A stretch of DNA of 9,923 bases from the NCBI GenBank assembly GCA_021780585.1, contig JAJXYM010000320.1, positions 1 through 9,923 of the forward strand. The letters are read 5' to 3'. Both the position numbers and the translations under genes were made by a program. The stretch comes from Deltaproteobacteria bacterium (GTDB lineage Bacteria > Desulfobacterota > Binatia > Binatales > Binataceae). Positions 1-5,307 of this stretch are shown here, in pieces (position 1 is the first letter of the stretch; every line of letters begins with the position of its first letter). The notes under the pieces were generated by a model that did no database searches, was not told where the DNA came from, and was given only the letters and a program-made list of their open reading frames with translations.

Positions 1-72
1 CGGCGCCGCTATGGCGGCCCCGCGACGGCGCGCTGACGAGATCGCTCCCAACGCTCGTTCCGATGCCGGCAT
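1..72 (-). CDS. Possible 5' end of an unidentified gene, cut by the window edge
   Basis: An ATG at 72-70 on the minus strand opens a frame that stays open for 24 codons to the window edge, beginning MPASERALGAISSARRRG. It lies 39 bp beyond the NUDIX stop, in the same direction as the four-gene run, so it could be a fifth member of that operon. No clear Shine-Dalgarno sequence precedes the ATG, and the visible residues (Ala/Arg-rich) match no family I recognise. High-GC DNA often gives open frames of this length by chance, so this is only a possibility. Confidence 0.25.
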   Translation of the reverse strand, partial: MPASERALGAISSARRRGAAIAAP

Positions 73-111
73 GATGGCGTCCGGAGATGAACCGGCCGCG
101 CGCGTGGCGGG

Positions 112-684
112 TCAGCGGCGGCGGCGCGGTTTCGGCGGCGGATTGTAAACGTCGAGAAATGAAAACGCGGCGATCACCAGCGAGTGCGTGATTTTGCCCG
201 ACGCGATCAGGTTGCGGATGCTCTCGCGCGGCACGATCACCACTTCGGTCTCTTCGGAACCGTCCGGATTGGCGTGCGGCTTCGCGATTTTGCGCACGTT
301 GCGGGCCAAAAACGAATAGCAAAAATTCGGCTGAATCGCCGGATTCGGATGGACCCGGCCGAGCGGCACGATATCCTCGGTATCGTAGCCGCACTCCTCG
401 ACCATCTCACGCCGCCCGGCCGCCCCCGGCGACGCATCCTCGGGATCGATCATGCCGCCCGGAATCTCCAGCGTGAACGCGCCGATACCATGGCGGAACT
501 GACGCACCATGATTATTTCGCGCTTCGGCGTGAGCGGGATGATATTGACCCAATCGGCCGGATCAATGACGAAAAAATCGCGCTCGCCGCGCCGCGGATG
601 GGCCGAACGACGGCGATGCAGGTCGAAGATCGGCGTTTCGTAAACGCGCTCAGTGTTGAGCGTGCGCCAGCGCCGCGCCTTCAC
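112..684 (-). CDS. NUDIX hydrolase, ADP-ribose/ADP-sugar pyrophosphatase-like
   Basis: This 190-residue protein is a cytoplasmic hydrolase of nucleoside diphosphates linked to another group, probably ADP-ribose or a nucleotide sugar. The Nudix box lies at about residues 76-100: EIPGGMIDP, then RREMVEECGY, keeping the metal-binding R-E-x-x-E-E-x-G core. The stretch from GG to RE is one residue longer than the usual Nudix spacing. The preceding VRQFRHG (about 60-66) and the LEIPGG leading into the box are typical of the ADP-ribose pyrophosphatase (NudF-like) branch. The start is a GTG at 684-682, 34 bp after the CoA-binding gene's stop, so co-transcription is likely. The C-terminus is basic and proline-rich (PPPKPRRRR). 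Family membership is firm; the substrate is inference. Confidence 0.9.
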   Translation of the reverse strand: MKARRWRTLNTERVYETPIFDLHRRRSAHPRRGERDFFVIDPADWVNIIPLTPKREIIMVRQFRHGIGAFTLEIPGGMIDPEDASPGAAGRREMVEECGYDTEDIVPLGRVHPNPAIQPNFCYSFLARNVRKIAKPHANPDGSEETEVVIVPRESIRNLIASGKITHSLVIAAFSFLDVYNPPPKPRRRR

Positions 685-718
685 GGCCGCGGCCCCGCGC
701 CGACCAAGTCGCGACCGC

Positions 719-1147
719 TCAAAATAGACGGCGGTATTCGATCGCCGGGCATCGGTCCATCACGACGGTCAGGCCGGCCGCGCGCGCCTGCCGCGCCGCC
801 TCGTGGTCGATCACGCCCAACTGGCACCAGAGCACGCGCGCACCCTTGGCGATCGCCTCGCGGGCGATCTCGGCGACGAATTCGGAGCGCCGGAACACAT
901 CGACGATGGCGACCGCGTCGGGTATCGCCGCCAGGCTCGGATAGCAGCGTTCGCCCAGCGCCTCGATCAGCGCGTCGGGCTTCAGCTCCGGATTGACCGG
1001 GATCACGCGATAACCCTTGTCGCGCCAGAGCTTCGCGATTCTGAGACTGTCGCGCGCCGGATTCGACGAGCATCCGACCACCGCGACGGTATCGGGATGC
1101 GTAAGAATCGCGCGAATTTCAGCGTCGGCGGGATTGGCAAATTCCAT
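719..1147 (-). CDS. CoA-binding domain protein, YccU-like
   Basis: This 142-residue single-domain protein has the Rossmann fold of the CoA_binding_2 family (YccU type), whose members bind CoA; their physiological role is poorly known. The nucleotide-binding loop is VAVVGCSSNPARDS (residues 21-34), followed by GYRVIPVNP (45-53), a VDVFRRSEF strand-helix (82-90), WCQLGV (107-112) and the C-terminal signature MDRCPAIEY (130-138), all hallmarks of the family. The ATG at 1147-1145 is chosen because the longer frame to 1234 adds 29 Arg/Ala-rich residues and would overlap the phosphatase gene by 64 bp. The gene lies 23 bp after the phosphatase stop and 34 bp before the NUDIX start, in a tight leftward operon. 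The upstream G-rich stretch (CGGGG) is only a weak ribosome site. Confidence 0.92.
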   Translation of the reverse strand: MEFANPADAEIRAILTHPDTVAVVGCSSNPARDSLRIAKLWRDKGYRVIPVNPELKPDALIEALGERCYPSLAAIPDAVAIVDVFRRSEFVAEIAREAIAKGARVLWCQLGVIDHEAARQARAAGLTVVMDRCPAIEYRRLF

Positions 1148-1170
1148 CGGACGGCCCCGTTCGACCGGAC

Positions 1171-1698
1171 TCAATCGCTTGCGAACAGCCGCTCGACCAG
1201 GCGCGGCAGCAACCGCTCGATCTCGCGCCGGCATTGCGCGAACGCCAGGTCGCCCTGCTCGAACGGATCGTCGATATCGCCCGCCTCGCCGGCGAATTCA
1301 CGCAGCGTATGCACCGCGTGGGCGCCGGTAACCTGAAACCGCTCGCGCAACTCGCGCGCCTGCTGCGCCGTCATCGCGATCACCAGATCGGCCTCGGCCA
1401 GCAGCTCGGGATGACGCTTGAGGTCGGTCGAGGTCGCTTCTTCACCCAACTCGATGCCGATATCCCGCAGCGTCATCCGCGTGTCGAGCGAAATCAGCGC
1501 GCCGTCGCGCGCGTAAGGCGCGATCCCTGCCGAACGCACGCGCACCTGATGCCGCCTGCCGCGCCGGCCAAGCTCGCGCGTCAACAGATGCTCCGCCATC
1601 ACGCTGCGCGCGGTATTAGCGGCGCAAATCAACAGGATCGAACGAAAGCGCGGCCCGCTTCGGGCCGCGCTTTCCGCATGGTTGGACGCGGCGCTCAC
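1171..1698 (-). CDS. Low-molecular-weight protein tyrosine phosphatase family protein
   Basis: This 175-residue cytoplasmic enzyme has the LMW-PTP/ArsC-type fold, which removes phosphate from tyrosine through a cysteinyl-phosphate. The P-loop is CAANTARS at residues 25-32 (C-x5-R-S; nucleophile Cys25, Arg31), followed by VMAE. The general-acid loop is DIDDPFEQG (141-149), with the DPF motif. Compared with the classic CxGNxCRSPMAE, the loop Gly and the second Cys are Ala and the Pro after RS is Val, so no redox partner Cys sits in the loop. The only usable start in frame is a GTG at 1698-1696, giving about 18 residues before the first strand, more than usual for the family. The start is 6 bp after the dehydrogenase stop, suggesting coupled translation. 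A perfect 14-bp hairpin lies over codons 9-19. Arsenate reductase activity is an alternative role. Confidence 0.9.
   Translation of the reverse strand: MSAASNHAESAARSGPRFRSILLICAANTARSVMAEHLLTRELGRRGRRHQVRVRSAGIAPYARDGALISLDTRMTLRDIGIELGEEATSTDLKRHPELLAEADLVIAMTAQQARELRERFQVTGAHAVHTLREFAGEAGDIDDPFEQGDLAFAQCRREIERLLPRLVERLFASD
1644..1674 (-). repeat. Perfect 14-bp inverted repeat inside the 5' end of the phosphatase gene
   Basis: The arms 1644-1657 and 1661-1674 are perfectly complementary around a 3-nt centre. In mRNA this would be a very stable hairpin just downstream of the GTG start at 1698 and the dehydrogenase stop. No strong T-run follows on the minus strand (only interrupted CTTTCGTTC), so it is not a standard intrinsic terminator. 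It may limit the expression or stability of the downstream genes. Confidence 0.85.
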
Positions 1699-1704
1699 GC
1701 GCGC

Positions 1705-2646
1705 TCAGACTCCGCCGGCCAGTACGTCCGCAAGCCCCTCTTTCTTGGTGACGCCGCGGGCCAACTGTTCCTTGACCTTGGCGCCGAGTTCGGCCGGATC
1801 CCAGAACTTGAGCGCACCGGTCTGCGTAACCTTGGCCGCGCTATGCCAGCCCTTCATCAGCCATACCGCGCCCAAGCCGACGCGGAACACCTCGCCGTGA
1901 ACGTCCTTGGCGTCGTCACTGCCGAGCCACGCGACCAGCGGCGCGACGTGCGCCGGGCTGAACCGGTCAACCTCGCCGCCCTTCGGAACCGGCATCGTCG
2001 CGGCGGTCTGCGGCGTCGCGTCGATCGTCAGCCGCGTGCGCGCGACCGGCGCGATCGCATTGGCGGTTACGCCGTAACGCGCCATCTCGCGGTCCACGAT
2101 AATCGCGAAGGTCGCCACCGCGGCCTTGGCCGTCCCGTAATTGCTCTGGCCAGCGTTGCCGAGCAAACCCGAATCCGAACTCGTATTGATCAGCCGGCCG
2201 TTCAGCAAATTGCCGTTTTTATGCTGTTCGCGCCAGTACGACGACGCATGCCGCGCGAGATTGAAGGTGCCCTTCAGATGGACCGCCAGAACCGCGTCGA
2301 AATCCTCTTCGCTCATGTTGAAGATCATGCGGTCGCGCAGGATTCCGGCGTTGTTGACGACGATATTGAGCTTGCCGAAATTATCGGTCGCGCATTCGAT
2401 AATCCGCTTCGCCGACTTGAAATCGGAAACGCTCTCGAAATTCGCCACCGCCTCGCCGCCCGCCGCGCGGATTTCCTTGACCACGTCTTCGGCCGGCGAA
2501 CGGGACTGGCCAGTGCCGTCGAAATGGCCGCCGAGGTCGTTGACGACCACCTTGGCGCCCTGCTTCGCCATCAGCAGCGCCTCTTCGCGGCCGATCCCGC
2601 GACCCGCGCCGGTGACAACCGCGACTTTGCCTTCAAGTAATGCCAT
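1705..2646 (-). CDS. Short-chain dehydrogenase/reductase, MFE-2-like 3-hydroxyacyl-CoA dehydrogenase type
   Basis: This is a 313-residue NAD(P)-dependent oxidoreductase of the classical SDR superfamily. The cofactor loop TGAGRGIG is at residues 12-19, NNAG at 98-101, a catalytic Ser at about 156-157 (NTSSDSG) and YGTAK (Tyr170, Lys174). The segment VVVNDLGG near 33-40, followed by an insertion and a VVKEIRAAGGEAVAN stretch, resembles the dehydrogenase domain of peroxisomal multifunctional enzyme type 2 and its bacterial relatives, suggesting a 3-hydroxyacyl-CoA or steroid-like substrate. It lacks the hydratase and SCP domains, and its C-terminal tail is longer than that of 250-residue SDRs. 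The ATG at 2646 follows an AAGGA ribosome site about 10 nt upstream; the open frame to 2856 adds 70 low-complexity residues and is rejected. It is the first gene of the leftward run. The substrate is inference. Confidence 0.93.
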   Translation of the reverse strand: MALLEGKVAVVTGAGRGIGREEALLMAKQGAKVVVNDLGGHFDGTGQSRSPAEDVVKEIRAAGGEAVANFESVSDFKSAKRIIECATDNFGKLNIVVNNAGILRDRMIFNMSEEDFDAVLAVHLKGTFNLARHASSYWREQHKNGNLLNGRLINTSSDSGLLGNAGQSNYGTAKAAVATFAIIVDREMARYGVTANAIAPVARTRLTIDATPQTAATMPVPKGGEVDRFSPAHVAPLVAWLGSDDAKDVHGEVFRVGLGAVWLMKGWHSAAKVTQTGALKFWDPAELGAKVKEQLARGVTKKEGLADVLAGGV

Positions 2647-2839
2647 CGTGAACGTTTCCTTCTTCAGATTCGATTTATCCCGCACGCCGCCGCGCCAGCG
2701 AATGAAAGCACGCGCAGCGGCCCAACCATCTTCCCGCCGATCGCCCGCGCCGCAGTCCCGCCGGCCGGCGCATGCCGCCTCGCGCGCCGAATCATCGCGC
2801 ACGCATCGACGCGTCCGCGCGGCGCGGACCCAACAGCTT

Positions 2840-2869
2840 TGGATAAACCCGCCCACCCCCCAAAGTCAA
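2840..2869 (-). promoter_or_regulatory. Possible sigma-70-type promoter for the leftward operon
   Basis: On the minus strand TTGACT (2869-2864) is followed after 18 bp by TATCCA (2845-2840). The -35 matches consensus at 5 of 6 positions, but the -10 is weak. It lies about 190 bp upstream of the dehydrogenase ATG and faces the right way. No better candidate was seen nearer the gene. The G-run spacer is unusual. Confidence 0.3.
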
Positions 2870-3177
2870 GCCGAAGCTGCGGCATTCACCTATCTCTGAA
2901 CGGCTCGCGACGCCAATCAACGAACGAATTCAGGTCGATTGTGGCGCCGCCCGGCGCGGCGGCCGGCCTTGCGCCCGCATATGTCACGAACGCGAAATCG
3001 CCAGAACGTTTGCGGTTCTCGGGATGGGGCGCGAGCGCCTCACCCGGTCCGTTATCGCCCCGGCAAAGGCGTCCTGTTTAGCGCCGACCAATTCGATTCG
3101 GAGGATTTTCCGGATGACGAGCGGAAATATGCAGAGTTAGGTCATCCAACGAAATTATTGACGTAATGAGCAAAATT

Positions 3178-3206
3178 TTGGGGGCCTTTCGATTTAGAAC
3201 GATAAT
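3178..3206 (+). promoter_or_regulatory. Candidate promoter of a possible small RNA
   Basis: TTGGGG (3178-3183) and GATAAT (3201-3206) are separated by 17 bp. The -10 matches TATAAT at 5 of 6 positions; the -35 matches only at TTG. A transcript starting near 3213 would run about 160 nt to the terminator-like hairpin ending at 3374. It sits in one of the most A+T-rich parts of the window, where such matches arise more easily by chance. Confidence 0.25.
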
Positions 3207-3333
3207 CACGGTTTGATGCCTGGAAGCGCCAGCCGGGGTTTCCGCCGACGCTCATAAAAACCCTGACGTGGAAGACGGCCGTAGTGGGTCCTTGTGCGGC
3301 GGCCGCCGTTAACGTCCGCCCATCGTTTCCGCT

Positions 3334-3374
3334 GGGCGCGCCGGTCAGTCGATGCCGGCGCGCCCACCCTTTTT
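3334..3374 (+). terminator. Intrinsic terminator-like hairpin with no gene before it
   Basis: Arms GGGCGCGCCGG (3334-3344) and CCGGCGCGCCC (3355-3365) pair perfectly over 11 bp around a 10-nt loop. After ACCC comes a run of five T (3370-3374). The T-run is present only for rightward transcription. No protein-coding gene ends just upstream, so it may end a small RNA or shield the downstream operon from read-through. The 4-nt gap between stem and T-run weakens the case. Confidence 0.5.
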
Positions 3375-3512
3375 CAATCGGTCGGCCAGGGTCGACCCGG
3401 TTGAGGGCGGTTGGCCGGAGTGGCCGATCGACACCGCAACTATCGCCTCTGAATGTGCGGTTCGGTGACCGCCATAGCCCGGATTTGGGCGGCGGCGCAT
3501 CGAAAACCCTAC

Positions 3513-3539
3513 TTGACAGCAACTCTGGTATCATAGCAT
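3513..3539 (+). promoter_or_regulatory. Probable promoter of the ExbB-ExbD-ExbD-vWA-kelch operon
   Basis: A perfect -35 hexamer TTGACA is at 3513-3518. The best-placed -10 is TAGCAT at 3534-3539, with a short 15-bp spacer; TATCAT at 3529-3534 looks more like a -10 but is too close. The element lies about 70 bp upstream of the ExbB-like start and downstream of the terminator-like hairpin, as expected for an operon promoter. The exact -10 is uncertain. Confidence 0.45.
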
Positions 3540-3609
3540 TTGAGCAAGCCTGACGCGGGTCGCGCCGCGCCCGCCAAAGCAATTTTTACGCTCCGGGGAC
3601 CTATCGGGG

Positions 3610-4251
3610 ATGCAGACGCAATTCAGCATTATCGCGATGATCATGCAGGGTTGGTACGCCACCTACCCGCTGCTGCTGATTTCGGTCGTATGCGTGACGA
3701 TCATTATCGAGCGCGTATGGTCGCTATGGGGCCAGGGCGCCCGCGCCGCGCGCGTCGCCGACGGTCTGGTCGAGCCGCTCCGACAGGGCAAATTCAACGA
3801 GGCGCTGGAACGGGTTAAGAGTCCCCGCAGCGCCGGCGAGCGGGTGTTTCAGGAACTGGTCGCGGAGGCCGCCTCGGCCGATCGGGCCCGGCTCGAAGAA
3901 GTCGACGAGGAGCGCCGCTTCGCCGAACTCCTGCAATTGCGCGGACTTATCTGGGTGCTGGCGACCTCGGGCGCGTCGGCCCCGTTTATCGGACTGTTCG
4001 GCACTGTGGTCGGAATCCTGGCCGCGTTCCAATCGATGGCGATCATGGGCACGGGCGGCTTTTCCGTCGTCGCCGCCGGAATCTCCGAGGCCCTGATCTC
4101 GACCGCGCTGGGACTGGCGGTCGCGATTATCGCGGTCATTTTCTATAATTACCTGTCGCAGAAAATCGAGCGGATCAACGCGACGATTCATATCTGCGCG
4201 GCGCGGCTGATCGACGCCGCGATCAGGGGCCAGCATAACAATGGCAATTAG
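3610..4251 (+). CDS. exbB: MotA/TolQ/ExbB family proton channel protein
   Basis: This 213-residue inner-membrane protein forms, with ExbD-type partners, a proton channel that powers work across the envelope. Three membrane segments are visible at about 15-37, 113-140 and 152-181, with a soluble cytoplasmic region (about 45-110) between the first two, as in ExbB/TolQ. The family core is clear: IGLFGTVVGILAAF (127-140) and GISEALISTALGLA (157-170), with Glu160 and Thr165 in the last helix and Thr132 in the second, matching the channel-lining residues of ExbB. It begins with ATG after a G-rich site (CGGGGAC about 10 nt upstream). Its end overlaps the next start by 11 bp, indicating translational coupling. 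The family is firm; whether it is ExbB or TolQ by descent cannot be told here, so the symbol is family-level. Confidence 0.95.
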   Translation: MQTQFSIIAMIMQGWYATYPLLLISVVCVTIIIERVWSLWGQGARAARVADGLVEPLRQGKFNEALERVKSPRSAGERVFQELVAEAASADRARLEEVDEERRFAELLQLRGLIWVLATSGASAPFIGLFGTVVGILAAFQSMAIMGTGGFSVVAAGISEALISTALGLAVAIIAVIFYNYLSQKIERINATIHICAARLIDAAIRGQHNNGN

Positions 4252-4678
4252 TTCGCCTTCGGGCGGCGGCGGGATGTTCTGGGAAATCAACATCACGCCG
4301 CTGACCGATATCTTCCTGGTTCTGCTGATCATTTTCATGGTGACGACTTCGGTCGCGGTCGAATCCGCCACGCACGTCGATCTGCCGCAGGCCGAAAACA
4401 CTTCGCCCGAGAACAAGGGCGTGATCGTCACCTACACCGCCAACCACGAATTGTTCGTCAACTCCAAGGACGTGCCGGAAAACGATCTGCAGGAGGCGCT
4501 GGGCGACGCGCTCGGGCGGGTGGACGTGAAGACCGTGATTTTCCAGGGCGATCGCACGGTCTTGCTGGGCGACGTCGCGAAAATCCTCGAAGTGGCCAAG
4601 GCGGCCGGCGCCGCGCAAATCGCGATCGCGGCCAAGCGCGTCACCAACTTCGCGCCCGCTCCGGGCGCGGGCGGCTAG
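4241..4678 (+). CDS. exbD: ExbD/TolR family protein, first copy
   Basis: This 145-residue protein has one N-terminal membrane helix and a periplasmic domain. After a glycine-rich start comes INITPLTDIFLVLLIIFMV (residues 16-34). Asp23 matches the essential membrane aspartate of ExbD (Asp25 in E. coli) that carries protons with ExbB. HVDLP follows the helix, then a beta-rich periplasmic domain with GVIVTYTANHELFVN and DRTVLLGDVAKILEVAKAAG, typical of the ExbD/TolR fold. The ATG at 4241 lies inside the ExbB-like gene's last codons, so the two are coupled. A second copy follows after 32 bp. The tail is short (APAPGAGG). Symbol given at family level. Confidence 0.95.
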   Translation: MAISSPSGGGGMFWEINITPLTDIFLVLLIIFMVTTSVAVESATHVDLPQAENTSPENKGVIVTYTANHELFVNSKDVPENDLQEALGDALGRVDVKTVIFQGDRTVLLGDVAKILEVAKAAGAAQIAIAAKRVTNFAPAPGAGG

Positions 4679-4710
4679 ACCGCGCGCGGCGCGAACGAGA
4701 GGCTAACCCG

Positions 4711-5220
4711 ATGGCGATTCAGGCCGGCAACGAGCAGGGCGGGATGTTCGCGTCGATCAATATCACCCCGCTCACCGATATCTTCCTCGTCCTGCTGATT
4801 ATCTTCATGGTCGCCACGGCGGTGACGATCGAATCCGCCGCCCACGTCGATTTGCCGAAAATGGAGCCGCAGGCGGCGAATCAGCAGCCCAAGGGCGTGA
4901 CCGTGACGTACACCGCCGAGCATAAAATTTTCGTCAATCAGCAGCCGGTGAGCGAAGCGGACCTGGGCGGCGCCCTGAAAGGCGCGCTGGCGAAGACTCC
5001 GGACAAGCTGGTGGTCTTCGACGGCGACGCGCGGGTGATTCTCGGCGACATGGTGCGGATTCTGGATATCGCCAAGGGCGCCGGCGCGGATCAGGTCGCC
5101 CTGGCGGTCTCGGGCGATACCGGCGACGCGGGCGCGCAGGCCCGGGAACCGGCGCCGATGGCGGAACCGGAGGCGCCGGCGCCGGACGCGGTCGCGCCCT
5201 CGGAAGGCGGGATGCAATAG
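4711..5220 (+). CDS. exbD: ExbD/TolR family protein, second copy with a Pro/Ala/Glu-rich tail
   Basis: This 169-residue paralogue of the preceding gene keeps the same helix, INITPLTDIFLVLLIIFMV (residues 16-34), with proton-carrying Asp23, then ESAAHVDLP. The periplasmic domain shares KGVTVTYTAEHKIFVN and ILGDMVRILDIAKGAGADQ with the first copy but has diverged clearly. It ends in a low-complexity extension of about 30 residues rich in Pro, Ala and Glu (from about 138), absent from the first copy. AGAGG at 4698-4702 is a good ribosome site 8 nt before the ATG. Two tandem ExbD genes point to a heteromeric ExbD pair in one complex or to two specialised partners. Symbol given at family level. 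Confidence 0.95.
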   Translation: MAIQAGNEQGGMFASINITPLTDIFLVLLIIFMVATAVTIESAAHVDLPKMEPQAANQQPKGVTVTYTAEHKIFVNQQPVSEADLGGALKGALAKTPDKLVVFDGDARVILGDMVRILDIAKGAGADQVALAVSGDTGDAGAQAREPAPMAEPEAPAPDAVAPSEGGMQ

Positions 5221-5235
5221 CTGCGGGACGCGACG

Positions 5236-5307
5236 ATGAATTTTTCGCGGCGCGGGCGGTCTGGCGCCGATAAAAGCAAGCGTAACAAGGCGGAACTCGG
5301 CGGGTGA
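5236..5307 (+). CDS. Possible 23-residue basic leader peptide overlapping the vWA gene start
   Basis: An ATG at 5236 opens a short frame (MNFSRRGRSGADKSKRNK and five more residues) that ends with TGA at 5305-5307. That stop overlaps the GTG start of the vWA gene in the form GTGA, an arrangement usual for translationally coupled genes. The peptide has seven Arg/Lys. The ribosome site before it is weak, and short open frames are common at this G+C, so it may not be translated. If it is real, its likely use is to feed ribosomes into the vWA gene. Confidence 0.3.
   Translation: MNFSRRGRSGADKSKRNKAELGG

Larger units (their letters stand above)
2870..3609. other. Long non-coding spacer between divergent operons
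   Basis: With the 5' leader of the leftward operon this makes about 960 bp without a convincing gene. The open frames here (for example 2839-3081 plus and 3142-3582 minus) have no recognisable motifs and low-complexity composition. Parts around 3090-3210 are clearly richer in A+T than the flanking genes. A hairpin with arms 3022-3031 and 3036-3045 (one mismatch), a 10-bp palindrome CAAAATTTTG at 3171-3180 and a 12-bp palindrome CGGCGGCCGCCG at 3297-3308 give it structure. A terminator-like hairpin and two promoter-like elements inside it are listed separately. It could hold a small RNA, a long leader, or the remains of a lost gene. Confidence 0.6.

Noticed and set aside
1148..1234. Longer start for the CoA-binding gene
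   Set aside because: It would overlap the phosphatase gene and add residues not seen in the family.
184..1336. Plus-strand open frames over the NUDIX and CoA-binding genes
   Set aside because: Low-complexity Arg/Pro/Ala translations that mirror real minus-strand genes.
1234..2640. Long plus-strand open frame (468 codons) opposite the phosphatase and dehydrogenase genes
   Set aside because: It is Arg/His/Ala-rich with no family motif and lies antisense to two well-supported genes; long antisense frames are expected at this G+C.
2647..2856. N-terminal extension of the dehydrogenase by 70 residues
   Set aside because: The extension is Arg/Ala/Cys-rich and unlike SDRs; the ATG at 2646 has a good ribosome site and sits at the normal start of the fold.
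2839..3166. Plus-strand frames of 75-80 codons in the spacer
   Set aside because: The end of one (SADQFDSEDFPDDERKYAEL) looks protein-like, but the rest is low-complexity and no family is recognisable; too weak to call.
3142..3582. Minus-strand frame of 146 codons in the spacer
   Set aside because: No motif, no ribosome site and odd composition; it also runs through the terminator-like hairpin and the operon promoter.
3550..3590. Attenuator-like hairpin before the ExbB gene (GCGGG...CCCGC then a T-run)
   Set aside because: The stem is only 5 bp and the T-run is several bases away; too weak to call.
2870..3609. tmRNA, RNase P RNA, 6S, SRP RNA or a known riboswitch in the spacer
   Set aside because: None of the signature sequences of these RNAs could be found on either strand.
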